NCBI RefSeq assembly: GCF_025244745.1
Contig: NZ_CP104213.1
Span: forward strand, 1 to 64,000
Direction of reading: 5' to 3'
DNA from: Deinococcus rubellus
Lineage (GTDB): Bacteria > Deinococcota > Deinococci > Deinococcales > Deinococcaceae
DNA length: 64,000 bases
The notes beneath the pieces are model-generated. The model did not search any database. It was not told where the DNA came from and was given only the letters and a program-made list of their open reading frames with translations. The position numbers were made by a program, and so were the translations under genes. Below, one piece after another: positions 43,398 through 51,463 of the stretch (the first letter of the stretch is position 1; each line of letters starts with the position of its first letter).

Positions 43398-44527
43398 CCC
43401 TGCGCCTGCCCGGCCTGCCGCTGCTCGAAGGCGCTCAGGATGGCCCGCGCCGCCCGGTTGGCCGCGTCCGGCACGCTCAGACTGACGGCCCCAGCGCTCA
43501 GGCGGGCGTGTTCCTGCGGCTCCAGAGCGCGCAGGACTGCCGGACATACCTCGGCCAGTTGGCGGGTCCAGATGGCCGCGTGGCCACGAACCAGATAATC
43601 GGCATTGTACTCCTCCTGGCCGGGAATCGGGTCGTAGATGACCATCGGCACACCCAGGGTGGTCGCCTCGGCCACCGTCAGGCCGCCTGCCTTGCCCACC
43701 ACCAGATCGGAGGCGGCCAGCAGTTCGGGAAAGTCGTTGGTAAAGCCCAGGCGGTGAATGGTGGCCCCGCCCAGGTGCTGCACGGCACGGCCCGCCTCCT
43801 GACCGCCGCCCAGCACCAGCACCTGCACCGGGCGGCCCAGCGCGCCGAGTTCATGCAGCACTTTCTCCAGGCTGCGGTAGGTACTCTGCCCGCCGCCCGA
43901 CATTAGCAGCAGCGGCACATCTGGCAGCAGGCCGCGCCCCCGACGCAAGGCCGCCTTATCCGCGCCGATCAGCTCGCGGTAGCGCGGGTGAATCGGAATA
44001 CCGGTGACGACGACCCGTTTTTCGGGGATGCCGCGCTCGACCATCTGCCGCCCAGTTTCGGGGGTGGGCACCAGTAACAGATCGGCCTCGGGGCGCACCC
44101 AGTGCTGATGCACCCGGTAATCCGTGACGACCAGTACGTTCAGAAAGTCGAGATGTTCGCGCTCGCGCAGGTGGCCCGCCACGGCCGCCGGGGTGGGGTA
44201 CGAGCTGACCACCACCTGCGGCTGGTAACTCAGCAGCTCGCGCCTGAGGCCTTGTCGCCCCATCCATTTGTAGGTGTCGCGGATGGTTTTCGGCTCGGTT
44301 TCACGGTCCGTGAAGCGGTAGTACCAGCGGTAGGTTTCAGGACTGTGGCGCAGCCAGGCCAGGTAGGTGCCCAGCACGATGCTGCGCTCGTAGGTTCGCA
44401 GGTGGCGCAGAAAATCGGTCTGGCGGGCCTCGGTGGCAGGCTGAAGATCGTGCAGCGCCGCGCCCACCGCCTCGTTGGCCTGATGGTGTCCACTGCCGAA
44501 CGACGCCGAGAGAATCAGCGCTCGCAC
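43394..44527 (-). CDS. GT28/MGDG-synthase-like glycosyltransferase
   Basis: A 377-residue protein of the monogalactosyldiacylglycerol synthase / processive diacylglycerol glucosyltransferase family. The N-terminal acceptor domain starts VRALILSASFGSGHHQANEAV (GxGH motif, MGDG_synth domain). The C-terminal GT-B domain has LLMSGGGQSTYRSLEKVL and the donor-binding SDLVVGKAGGLTVAEATTLGVPMVIYDPIPGQEEYNADYLV. It should transfer glucose or galactose to diacylglycerol or a related lipid at the inner membrane. GTG 44527 is five nucleotides after the LptF stop, so translation is probably coupled. This suggests a glycolipid-making step in an envelope operon. Confidence 0.88.
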   Translation of the reverse strand: MRALILSASFGSGHHQANEAVGAALHDLQPATEARQTDFLRHLRTYERSIVLGTYLAWLRHSPETYRWYYRFTDRETEPKTIRDTYKWMGRQGLRRELLSYQPQVVVSSYPTPAAVAGHLREREHLDFLNVLVVTDYRVHQHWVRPEADLLLVPTPETGRQMVERGIPEKRVVVTGIPIHPRYRELIGADKAALRRGRGLLPDVPLLLMSGGGQSTYRSLEKVLHELGALGRPVQVLVLGGGQEAGRAVQHLGGATIHRLGFTNDFPELLAASDLVVGKAGGLTVAEATTLGVPMVIYDPIPGQEEYNADYLVRGHAAIWTRQLAEVCPAVLRALEPQEHARLSAGAVSLSVPDAANRAARAILSAFEQRQAGQAQG

Positions 44528-44532
44528 GGCAC

Positions 44533-45675
44533 TCAGGCCCGCCTCAGCAGCCACAGACCCGTGAAGAAGAACACCAGGTTGGCCAGCCATACGCCCACCT
44601 CGCTGAGCGCCACATTCTGGCCTGCAATGGTGAGGCCCACGAAAAACAGCAGGTAATAGATCAGCGAAATCAAGAGCGCGCTGCCCAGCGCCACCCCCAG
44701 GCTGCGCCCGAAGCGCAGGGCGAACGGCAGGGCCACCAGTGCCAGCACCAGATTGCCGAACGGCAGCGAGAGCTTGCGGTTGAGGGTCAGCCGCGCCGCG
44801 TTGCGCTCGGCCTGCGGCACGTTGGGAGCGGTCAGCGAGGTGATCAGCTGCGGCCAGCCCTGGGCGTCCGCGCCGATGACGTCGGCGTACTTGGCCAGCG
44901 TCTCGGCCCGCGACAGCCCGGTATCGAGAGTCAGTACGGCATTGGGATCGCTCGATGCCTGCACTGCCGGAAACACCGCCTGCACAGCGGCGCGAAGGGC
45001 TGCTGGATCACTGTCGGGTACCGCGCCCAGCGCCTGCACCCCGGCATAGTCGACGGTGTAGATCTGGTAATTTTTCAGCTTGATCTCGTTGCCGGTGAAC
45101 GTGCCGCTCTGGGCAAAGATGATGGTGCCCTGCTGGGCATTGCCGGGCGACCACTGCTCAATGCGCACGCCGTTCATCTGCTGGGTCCTGGTGTCGTAAC
45201 TGCCGGGGCTGAGCAGCAGCCGGTTACCGAGGTCGAGCGTCTTGCCGCTGAGGGTGCTCAGGCCCGCGCCGGTCAGGGCGTCCCAGTAGAGGCTGCGGGT
45301 GGCGACGTTGGCGACGGGCGCGGCCCACAGCGAGAGCCACACCGACAGCGCCGTGACGATCAGCGCGATGACGGCTGCCGGGCGGGCCATGCGCCCCAGC
45401 GAGATCCCGCCGGACTGCACCGCCACCAGCTCCCGCTCGGTGGCCATGCGCCCGAAGGCCACCACCACCATCAGGACGACGGCCATCGGCAGGATCTTGA
45501 CCAGGGTATCGGGCACCTGATAGCCGATCCAGCGCATGATCAGGCCAACTGGCGCGCCGACGATGAACTGCGAACTGATGAAAAAGTACCCGAAACTCAG
45601 CACGGCGGTAAACATCAGGATACCAGCCAGCAGGGGGGGAAACAGCTCACGGGTGACGTAGCGGGTAAGACGCAT
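44533..45675 (-). CDS. LptF/LptG-family (YjgP/YjgQ) permease
   Basis: A 380-residue membrane protein. It has an N-terminal helix set (LFPPLLAGILMFTAVLSFGYFF; VKILPMAVVLMVVVAFGRMATERELVAVQSGGIS), a periplasmic beta-jellyroll and three C-terminal helices (LVLALVALPFALRFG, LISLIYYLLFFVGLTIAG, GVWLANLVFFFTGLWLL). In Gram-negative bacteria two such subunits with LptB and LptC extract lipopolysaccharide from the inner membrane. Deinococcota have an outer membrane but no canonical LPS, so the cargo here is open. Neighbouring fabZ and a lipid glycosyltransferase point to a glycolipid. Only one LptF/G-type gene is present. Confidence 0.9.
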   Translation of the reverse strand: MRLTRYVTRELFPPLLAGILMFTAVLSFGYFFISSQFIVGAPVGLIMRWIGYQVPDTLVKILPMAVVLMVVVAFGRMATERELVAVQSGGISLGRMARPAAVIALIVTALSVWLSLWAAPVANVATRSLYWDALTGAGLSTLSGKTLDLGNRLLLSPGSYDTRTQQMNGVRIEQWSPGNAQQGTIIFAQSGTFTGNEIKLKNYQIYTVDYAGVQALGAVPDSDPAALRAAVQAVFPAVQASSDPNAVLTLDTGLSRAETLAKYADVIGADAQGWPQLITSLTAPNVPQAERNAARLTLNRKLSLPFGNLVLALVALPFALRFGRSLGVALGSALLISLIYYLLFFVGLTIAGQNVALSEVGVWLANLVFFFTGLWLLRRA

Positions 45676-45680
45676 CGGCT

Positions 45681-46202
45681 CTACTCGGTGTCCCTCGGCT
45701 GAAGCGTGGCGTCATCGGGGGTGGGGGCGTCAGGGGCTACTCTGGGCGCAGGCGGCACGGCGAACAGGATCTCGGCCTCGGCCACCACCACCCCGTCCAC
45801 CTCAGCGCGGCAAACGGTCTTGCCCAGGCCCCGGCGCACGAAATCGAGCCGGGCATGCAGGTGCAGTTGGTCGCCCGGCACCACCTTGCGCTTGAAACGC
45901 GCTTTCTCGACACCCGCCAGATACGCGACGGTGCCCTCCTCCAGCGGCAGACAGAACATGCTGGCCTGCGCCAGCGCCTCGATGATCAGCACGCCGGGCA
46001 TCACCGGCTCGCCGGGAAAGTGCCCGGCAAAAAACGGCTCGCCGATGCTGACATTCTTCAGGGCGTGGGCCACACCGCCGCCGCGCGAAAGAACGCGGTC
46101 CACCAGAATGAACGGAAAACGGTGCGGCAGGATCTTCAGAATGTCCTGAATCCCCAGGGCGACGCGCGGCTCGGGGGCAGGGGCAGGGTGGGCGTCGGTC
46201 AT
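45681..46202 (-). CDS. fabZ: 3-hydroxyacyl-[acyl-carrier-protein] dehydratase FabZ
   Basis: A 173-residue hot-dog-fold dehydratase of fatty-acid synthesis. Motifs: IQDILKILPHRFPFILVDRVL, FFAGHFPGEPVMPGVLIIEALAQA with the catalytic His and Glu, and FKRKVVPGDQLHLHARL. It converts (3R)-hydroxyacyl-ACP to trans-2-enoyl-ACP. A Pro-rich, acidic C-terminal tail (about 25 residues) is longer than usual. AGGAG lies about 11 nt before the ATG. It is the first gene of the lipid/envelope operon and ends five nucleotides before lptF. Confidence 0.95.
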   Translation of the reverse strand: MTDAHPAPAPEPRVALGIQDILKILPHRFPFILVDRVLSRGGGVAHALKNVSIGEPFFAGHFPGEPVMPGVLIIEALAQASMFCLPLEEGTVAYLAGVEKARFKRKVVPGDQLHLHARLDFVRRGLGKTVCRAEVDGVVVAEAEILFAVPPAPRVAPDAPTPDDATLQPRDTE

Positions 46203-46436
46203 GCTCGTCTCTTCTCCTCATGGCGGGGGGGCCAGTTCGGGCCGTTTTGCGGCCCTTCAACCGGCGCACCCCACCCAGCCTGCGTATGCTAACACGTGGG
46301 TTTGCCGAAACTACGGCCAGGATCAGCCCACCGTATCCTGGCCACAGCCGCCGCCGCTGGAGTATTCTGGTGCCCGAATCATTAGCCATGACACGACGCC
46401 GCGCGCAGAGAGCCGCGCCGTCTCCGAGGAGAGCGC

Positions 46437-46928
46437 ATGAACATCAGCGAAAACAAAGTCGTCGAAATCGAATACACCCTGACCGTCAACGGCGAGGTCG
46501 TTGATCAGAGCGAGAGCGGCGAGCCGCTGACCTACTTGCAGGGCCACGGCAACATCATTCCGGGCCTGGAAAAAGCCCTGGACGGAAAGGCGGCGGGCGA
46601 CCACCTGCAAGTCACGGTGCAGCCGGACGACGGCTACGGTGAGCGCGACGAGGAAGCCATTCAGGTCATCGCCCGCGAGGATTTCGACGACGACATCGAG
46701 GTGGGGGCCACCTACTTCGCCCAGGCCGAGGACGGCAGCGTGACGCCCTTCACCGTGATGTCACTGGAGGGCGACGACGTGACGGTGGACTTCAACCCGC
46801 CGCTGGCCGGTGAGGTGCTGAACTTCGACGTGACTGTCAAAAGTGTGCGCGACGCCACCGCCGACGAGCTGGAACACGGCCACGCCCACGGCGACGACGA
46901 TCACGAAGACGAGGACGACGACTTCTAA
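46437..46928 (+). CDS. FKBP-type peptidyl-prolyl isomerase, SlyD-like
   Basis: A 163-residue cytoplasmic FKBP with an inserted IF (chaperone) domain. The FKBP part has VVEIEYTLTVNGEVVDQSESGEPLTYLQG and NIIPGLEKALDGKAAGD; the IF domain spans about residues 70-125; then the chain returns to the FKBP fold. The C-terminal tail is short, acidic and histidine-containing (HGHAHGDDDHEDEDDD), weaker than the Cys/His-rich nickel tail of Escherichia coli SlyD. It should catalyse prolyl isomerisation and assist folding, possibly binding metal. GGAG precedes the ATG. A terminator follows at 46941. Confidence 0.93.
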   Translation: MNISENKVVEIEYTLTVNGEVVDQSESGEPLTYLQGHGNIIPGLEKALDGKAAGDHLQVTVQPDDGYGERDEEAIQVIAREDFDDDIEVGATYFAQAEDGSVTPFTVMSLEGDDVTVDFNPPLAGEVLNFDVTVKSVRDATADELEHGHAHGDDDHEDEDDDF

Positions 46929-46940
46929 ACATCAGGCCTG

Positions 46941-46977
46941 AAAGAGCCGTCCCCTGAAGGTGAGAGGACGGCTCTTT
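46941..46977. terminator. Bidirectional terminator between FKBP and FUN14 genes
   Basis: AAAGAGCCGTCC and GGACGGCTCTTT form a perfect 12-bp stem with a 13-nt loop, with T-rich sequence on both sides. It serves the FKBP gene on the plus strand and the FUN14 gene on the minus strand. Confidence 0.85.
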
Positions 46978-46989
46978 CAGTTTCTCTGT

Positions 46990-47355
46990 TCAGCGCCGCC
47001 GCAACCCCAGCAGCAATCCGACCACGAACGCGCCGCCGAACGGCAGATCGTGGGTCAGCACGCCCGACACCCAGGTCCAGACACTCTTGCCGCTGTCTTG
47101 CAGCCAGGGGCCGCTGAGCGTTTCGAAGCGCAGCCAGTTGACGCTGACCAAGCCGAAATACGAGAGCAGTTGAATCGCCACGAACAGCAGGCCGACGATC
47201 AGCAGGGCGATTTTGCCCACCACCCGCACAGCGTAGCCCGCCGCGAAACCCAGCAGCGCCCCCAGCGAGAGCGGCGGCAGGAGGGGCACGATGGCCTGCG
47301 ACAGGGTATGGGCCAGCGAGCTATCTGGGGGGGCGGCAGGCAAACCGGAAGACAT
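46990..47355 (-). CDS. FUN14-family membrane protein
   Basis: A 121-residue protein matching the bacterial FUN14 pattern: LGALLGFAAGYAVRVVGKIALLIVGLLFVAIQLLSYFGLVSVNW (about residues 32-75), then a helix and a C-terminal hydrophobic segment (PFGGAFVVGLLLGLRRR). FUN14 domains occur in mitochondrial mitophagy receptors; the bacterial role is unknown. The ATG follows TAGCAT by six nucleotides, so the message is probably leaderless. Confidence 0.82.
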   Translation of the reverse strand: MSSGLPAAPPDSSLAHTLSQAIVPLLPPLSLGALLGFAAGYAVRVVGKIALLIVGLLFVAIQLLSYFGLVSVNWLRFETLSGPWLQDSGKSVWTWVSGVLTHDLPFGGAFVVGLLLGLRRR

Positions 47356-47361
47356 TCGCGC

Positions 47362-47367
47362 ATGCTA
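47362..47367 (-). promoter_or_regulatory. -10 element (TAGCAT) for the leaderless FUN14 gene
   Basis: TAGCAT on the minus strand ends six nucleotides before ATG 47355. Confidence 0.5.
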
Positions 47368-47442
47368 GCGGCCAATGCTGAGGAGCGCCGTCATTCAAAA
47401 GTGAGACGTCCCGGCGGCGGGCAAGCGGTATCCTGCAAGGTG

Positions 47443-48018
47443 ATGAGCCTGCCCGAAGACGTGATCGACGCTGCACTGCTCCGCCAGTTGGAAAGCGGCG
47501 ACGAGGCCGCCTGGCACGCCCTGATCTCGCTCTACGAGCGCCGGATGTACGCTTACCTCTACCGGCTCGAAGGCCACGCCGAGGACGCCCTCGATCTGAC
47601 CCAGGACGTGTTCTACCGGGCCTGGCGCTCGATTCACACGTTCCGGGCCGGGGAGCGGGTACTGCCGTGGCTCTATCAGATCGCCCGCAATACCCAGATC
47701 GAGAAGCACCGCCGCAAGCAACTCGGGCGGTTCTCGCTGGAAGAAGCCCAGGACGAGGTGGGCTTCGAGGTGGTCAGCCCGTCGCGCAGCCCGGTGCAGG
47801 GGGCCGAGAGCGCCCAGGCCCAGGACCGGGTGCAGCGCGCCCTGATGCAACTCGCGCCCGAATACCGCGAGGCGGTGGTGCTGAGATTCGTCGAGGACCT
47901 GCCCTACGACGACATCGCCCGCATTCAGGGCGTGGCACTCGGCACCGCCAAGAGCCGGGTTTTCCGGGCCAAGGAGCAGCTCGCCGGACTGCTGGAAAGC
48001 GTCAGCGATTTGCACTGA
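47443..48018 (+). CDS. ECF-type RNA polymerase sigma factor
   Basis: A 191-residue sigma-70 family protein with only regions 2 and 4. Region 2: ALISLYERRMYAYLYRLEGHAEDALDLTQDVFYRAWRSIHTFR, with WLYQIARNTQIEKHRR. Region 4: ALMQLAPEYREAVVLRFVEDLPYDDIARIQGVALGTAKSRVFRAKEQL. It redirects RNA polymerase to a stress or envelope regulon. TATCCT (47429-47434) stands five nucleotides before an in-frame GTG (47440) and eight before ATG 47443, so either codon may start a near-leaderless message. The next gene encodes a membrane protein that may be its anti-sigma partner. Confidence 0.93.
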   Translation: MSLPEDVIDAALLRQLESGDEAAWHALISLYERRMYAYLYRLEGHAEDALDLTQDVFYRAWRSIHTFRAGERVLPWLYQIARNTQIEKHRRKQLGRFSLEEAQDEVGFEVVSPSRSPVQGAESAQAQDRVQRALMQLAPEYREAVVLRFVEDLPYDDIARIQGVALGTAKSRVFRAKEQLAGLLESVSDLH

Positions 48019-48110
48019 ACTCCCGCACTGAAACCCTGCGCTGGAACTCTGGACTGGTAACCCACCCCGGTCAGGGTGACTGCGGCGACTTGACGCGCCC
48101 CGGCCCGACT

Positions 48111-48124
48111 GTTCAAGCTTGAAC
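48111..48124. promoter_or_regulatory. 14-bp palindrome GTTCAAGCTTGAAC
   Basis: A perfect palindrome in the 245-nt gap between the sigma factor and the membrane-protein gene. Its 12-bp core TTCAAGCTTGAA recurs at 49661-49672 behind that gene, with similar flanks (CCCCG...CCC before it). It looks like a dimeric regulator site; the regulator is unknown. The rest of the gap shows no gene. Confidence 0.45.
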
Positions 48125-48263
48125 GGTGCAAGCCTTCAGGGAACTCGGTTGCTCCTGACCGCGTACCGCCTTGTATTGGGATGGGCTGTATTGGGACGGG
48201 TTGGCCCCGGCACGAAAGCGGAGCGGCCCCAAGTGAGCGGCGCGGGAGGACAACGGTGAGACG

Positions 48264-49610
48264 ATGACACGGCAAGACTGGCGCGAGTTGTGGCACCGTA
48301 CCCAGGACCAAGAGCAGCTGACCGAGCGTGAGCAGCAAGCCCTGGGCGGCGCGCTGGCCGACGCGGCGCAGCGGCGGGAGGCCGAGGGCTGGGAGCGTGC
48401 CGCTGCTCTTCTGCGCCGCGCCGACCCGCCCAAATTGCCCCACTCGGTGGCGCACTCGGTTGTGCGAGACATTGCCCTGAACCGCACCCTCAGCGCCCCC
48501 CTGACACCGCAACACTCGCACGCCGCCGACACCGCCCGGAACATCGCGCTCAGCCGCCGCCTCGGCCCTGGTCCGCTGCTGGAACGCTCCGTGGCGGCAG
48601 ACGTGGCGGCGCGGATCGCTGGTGACGCGTCAGAGACCGACCCGCTGGCTGCACTGCTGCGGCAGTGGCCTGCACCCGAACTGCCGCGCTCGCTGGCGGG
48701 GGCGGTGGCGGCGCGGGTGGCCCGTGAGGCACACCCCGAATTTCAGCCGTCACCGCGTGCCGCCCTCTGCCCTGCCGGAGCACCCGAGCCGAATGCACTG
48801 CCGCCACTGGGCCGCACCCGGCTCAACCCGCCGGGCGGTCCTTCGGGGCTGGGCGGACTGGGCGTGGTGCTGGCTTTCGCCGGACTGACGCTGCTGCGCG
48901 GCAACCCAGCGGCCCAGAAGACGCTGGGGCTGCTGAGCCAGGCCACGCCGTTCGCGCTGCCGCTGAGCGCGGTGCTGGGCGTGGCCGCGCTGGCCCTGCT
49001 GAGCTGGCTGATCGTGGCCCGGCCCACCCCGGCGGTGCGGCAGCTCGGCGCACTGGGGCTGGCGATGACCGGGGTGGTGACCCTGCCCGCCGTATGGGAC
49101 GCCCTTCAGAACACGCCGCTGCGCTCGCACCTGGCAGCCCTGGGCACCCTCCACCCCGCGCCGCAACTGCTGATGGAGCGCTGTCTGGGCGCGGGGCTGC
49201 TGCTGGGCGTCACCGCCCTACTGCTCGGAGGCGGCTGGAGTGCCCGGCTGGCCCGTCGGCAACGCCGCGCCCCGGTGCAGACCCTGGCAGCGGGCACCCT
49301 GGCGGGATTGGGCCTCAGCGGGCTGGGGCTGATGCTGGTTTCGTTCGGCTGGACTGAAGCGGGCCTGGGGTTGGGTCTGCTGAGTGCCCTGGCCGCCTTG
49401 ATCGGCCTGAGCGTGAGCCTCTCGGCAGCGGGGCGCAGCGTGGCGAGGCGACTTCAGCTGGCGTTGCCGGACGTGTCCGGGCCGCTGGCAGGCCTACTGG
49501 CCTTCAGCGCCACCCTCAGCGTGCCCGCGCTGGCGGCGGGGCTGGCGGTCATCGGCAGCGTCTGGGGCCTGGGCACCTTGCTGCTGGGCCGGGAGGCGGC
49601 GCAGGTCTGA
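48264..49610 (+). CDS. Polytopic membrane protein with cytoplasmic repeats, putative sigma-factor partner
   Basis: A 448-residue protein. The first 165 residues are soluble and contain about four degenerate repeats of an LPxS(V/L)AxxVAxxIA pattern (LPHSVAHSVVRDIALNR; HAADTARNIALSRRLG; LERSVAADVAARIAG; LPRSLAGAVAARVARE). The rest holds seven to eight hydrophobic helices rich in Leu, Ala and Gly. Its position behind an ECF sigma gene on the same strand suggests a membrane anti-sigma factor, with the repeats as the sigma-binding part. No zinc-binding HxxxCxxC motif is present. The function is inferred from context. Confidence 0.7.
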   Translation: MTRQDWRELWHRTQDQEQLTEREQQALGGALADAAQRREAEGWERAAALLRRADPPKLPHSVAHSVVRDIALNRTLSAPLTPQHSHAADTARNIALSRRLGPGPLLERSVAADVAARIAGDASETDPLAALLRQWPAPELPRSLAGAVAARVAREAHPEFQPSPRAALCPAGAPEPNALPPLGRTRLNPPGGPSGLGGLGVVLAFAGLTLLRGNPAAQKTLGLLSQATPFALPLSAVLGVAALALLSWLIVARPTPAVRQLGALGLAMTGVVTLPAVWDALQNTPLRSHLAALGTLHPAPQLLMERCLGAGLLLGVTALLLGGGWSARLARRQRRAPVQTLAAGTLAGLGLSGLGLMLVSFGWTEAGLGLGLLSALAALIGLSVSLSAAGRSVARRLQLALPDVSGPLAGLLAFSATLSVPALAAGLAVIGSVWGLGTLLLGREAAQV

Positions 49611-49660
49611 GCCCCAGCAGCGCAAGCCAGCGCCGCAGGACATCATGCCCCGCCCAACCA

Positions 49661-49672
49661 TTCAAGCTTGAA
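49661..49672. promoter_or_regulatory. 12-bp palindrome TTCAAGCTTGAA (second copy)
   Basis: Identical to the core of the palindrome at 48111-48124 and set in a similar GC-rich context. It lies 51 nt after the membrane-protein stop and 16 nt before the degenerate frame at 49688. Confidence 0.45.
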
Positions 49673-49687
49673 GCATGTCGCAGGCAC

Positions 49688-50071
49688 ATGCCCTCGCCTG
49701 GCCGGAGCCTGCCGCCGGGCCACCCACCGTCAGCCGAGGCCCGCTCCTTTCCGCACACCTTCTACACCGAGACTCAGCGGCCCGGCCTGCGTGACCGGCT
49801 ACGTCAGGTGCTGCACAGCTTCGATGTGACGGGTATCAAGCTGGCCGACCACCACGGCGTCTCAGGCCATTTCGTGCGCTTCGAGGCGCGCGAACACCGA
49901 GCGGGCCAGGCCGTGCAGGGCCGCTGAAGCAGGCTGATTGCGCCGCTCTCCCCCGCCACCTCACCGATCTGGCACCGCCAGTACCGCGAAGACAAGCAGG
50001 GGCGGCCCACCTTCCTGAAGATGCCAGCGGCCCAGCCACGCGTCGGCGCGGCGGGCCGTCCGTTTCACTGA
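49688..50071 (+). pseudogene. Degenerate small ORF with in-frame stop
   Basis: A frame from ATG 49688 reads ... HTFYTETQRPGLRDRLRQVL, SFDVTGIKLADHHGVSGHFVRFEA, stops at TGA 49925-49927, and continues in the same frame to TGA 50069-50071 through TSPIWHRQYREDKQGRPTFLKMP. Amino-acid composition is not obviously that of random GC-rich DNA, but no family is recognised and the ribosome-binding site is poor. The 465-nt stretch 49611-50075 contains nothing else except the palindrome. It may be non-coding. Confidence 0.3.
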
Positions 50072-50075
50072 CCGC

Positions 50076-50624
50076 TCACTTCAAGCGCCGACTTTCAAAC
50101 TCGGCGTGCAGCGTCAGGTAGCGCAGCCAGGCGCGGGCGCTGAGCGGTCCCAGCGAATTGTGCTCGACCTTGCCCAGCGGCGGCTGTGCTCCGAAAGAGT
50201 GAACGAGGTCACTGGTCTGGGCGCGGGTCAGCGAAGCGAGCTGACGCAGGCCCGCCAGGTCCAGGCTTTCGGCGGGAAGGTAGAGCCGGTGGCCGTCCAT
50301 GACGAACCCGCTGCCGCCAAGCACCTTCAGGCGCGACTGGCCCCAGCGCTCGATGCCGATGATGTGGCGAAGCTGCTGGCGGTTGGCTTCGGTGTCGTCG
50401 GCCTGGGCCACCCGGCGCTCCAGGCGCATACCCGCTTCGTCGAGGCTGCGGCGCAACTCGGCGTAACTGCGGCGGCGTGAGGGAGTTTCTAACGCCACGT
50501 CGACCGCCAGCGCCTTGAGCTGCGCCTGGCGGCCCTTGGCCAGCCGCGCCACCACGATCAGCAGGGCCAGCGCCAGCAATACTTTCCAGAAGCGGAAGGG
50601 AGAAGGCAGCGGCACAGGGAGCAT
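50076..50624 (-). CDS. Membrane-anchored hypothetical protein
   Basis: A 182-residue protein with one N-terminal helix (FWKVLLALALLIVVARLA, residues 12-29) and a soluble, Leu/Arg-rich helical remainder (RSYAELRRSLDEAGMRLERRVAQ; HIIGIERWGQSRLKVLGG; GPLSARAWLRYLTLHAEFESRRLK). The family is not recognised. The pattern GIERWGQSRL with a C-terminal ARAWLRYLTLH stretch looks conserved rather than random. A TACACT element five nucleotides before the ATG suggests a leaderless start. It follows hisA by 15 nt on the same strand and may also be co-transcribed with it. Confidence 0.72.
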   Translation of the reverse strand: MLPVPLPSPFRFWKVLLALALLIVVARLAKGRQAQLKALAVDVALETPSRRRSYAELRRSLDEAGMRLERRVAQADDTEANRQQLRHIIGIERWGQSRLKVLGGSGFVMDGHRLYLPAESLDLAGLRQLASLTRAQTSDLVHSFGAQPPLGKVEHNSLGPLSARAWLRYLTLHAEFESRRLK

Positions 50625-50639
50625 ACGTGAGTGTAGCGC

Positions 50640-51383
50640 TCAACTCGGCAGTGGGTACGGCAGCGTGCCCTCGTAGATGGCGCGGCCCACGATGGCCCCC
50701 TGAATCTTGAGGGCCGACAGCAGCGCCACGTCCTGAAGGTCGCGCACGCCGCCGCCCACGATCAGGGTGTTGATCCACAACGTTCTGATTTCGGCCATCA
50801 GCTCGGCATCGAGGCCGCGCAGGGTACCGTCACGGCTGACATCGGTGAAGATCAGGGTTTCCAGGCCGCGCCCGGCCAGCTCGGCGGTGAGTTCGGCCAC
50901 CCTGACACCGCTGCCCTGCGCCCAGCCGTGGGTGGCGACCTCCAGACCGCGCGCGTCCACGCTGACCACCACCCGCTCGGGGCCGTGCACAGCCAGCAGT
51001 TCGCTGACCAGTGCGGGGCGGGCCACCGCCGCCGTGCCGATGACGACGCGCGACACACCCAGCTCGATCAGCGCCTCGGCCCGCGCCCGGTCACGGATGC
51101 CGCCGCCCACTTCGACCGGTACGCCCACACTCTGCACGATCTCGGCGATAATGGCCGCGTTCTCGCCGCGCCCGGTGGCGGCGTCCAGATCGACCAGGTG
51201 CAGCATCGCCGCGCCGAGCGAGACCCAGTGCTGGGCGGCCTTTAAGGGTGACTCGAAGTACACCGTCTCGCGCTCGGGGTCGCCCTCGTAGAGCCGCACG
51301 GCGCGGCCCTGCTGAATGTCCACGCACGGCAGGATCATCGGCGCGGGGAGCGAATCGGTGTCGGGCGGCAGGAAAGCGCTCAT
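50640..51383 (-). CDS. hisA: ProFAR isomerase HisA
   Basis: A 247-residue (beta/alpha)8-barrel enzyme of histidine synthesis, 1-(5-phosphoribosyl)-5-[(5-phosphoribosylamino)methylideneamino]imidazole-4-carboxamide isomerase. The two catalytic Asp residues lie in [15 protein letters not shown] (near residue 22) and [17 protein letters not shown] (near 147). Phosphate-binding glycines are in VEVGGGIRD and IVGGGVRDL. The N-terminus is about 15 residues longer than usual. TAGACT seven nucleotides before the ATG supports a leaderless message. No other his gene is present here. Confidence 0.95.
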   Translation of the reverse strand: MSAFLPPDTDSLPAPMILPCVDIQQGRAVRLYEGDPERETVYFESPLKAAQHWVSLGAAMLHLVDLDAATGRGENAAIIAEIVQSVGVPVEVGGGIRDRARAEALIELGVSRVVIGTAAVARPALVSELLAVHGPERVVVSVDARGLEVATHGWAQGSGVRVAELTAELAGRGLETLIFTDVSRDGTLRGLDAELMAEIRTLWINTLIVGGGVRDLQDVALLSALKIQGAIVGRAIYEGTLPYPLPS

Positions 51384-51390
51384 GCCCCGG

Positions 51391-51396
51391 AGTCTA
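51391..51396 (-). promoter_or_regulatory. -10 element (TAGACT) for leaderless hisA
   Basis: TAGACT on the minus strand ends seven nucleotides before the hisA ATG at 51383. Confidence 0.52.
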
Positions 51397-51463
51397 ACCC
51401 GGCGGCAGTGGAGTCGGCGGCAGGGATGCGCGGGCGGGCGACCGCGCTACACTCAGTCTCGAC

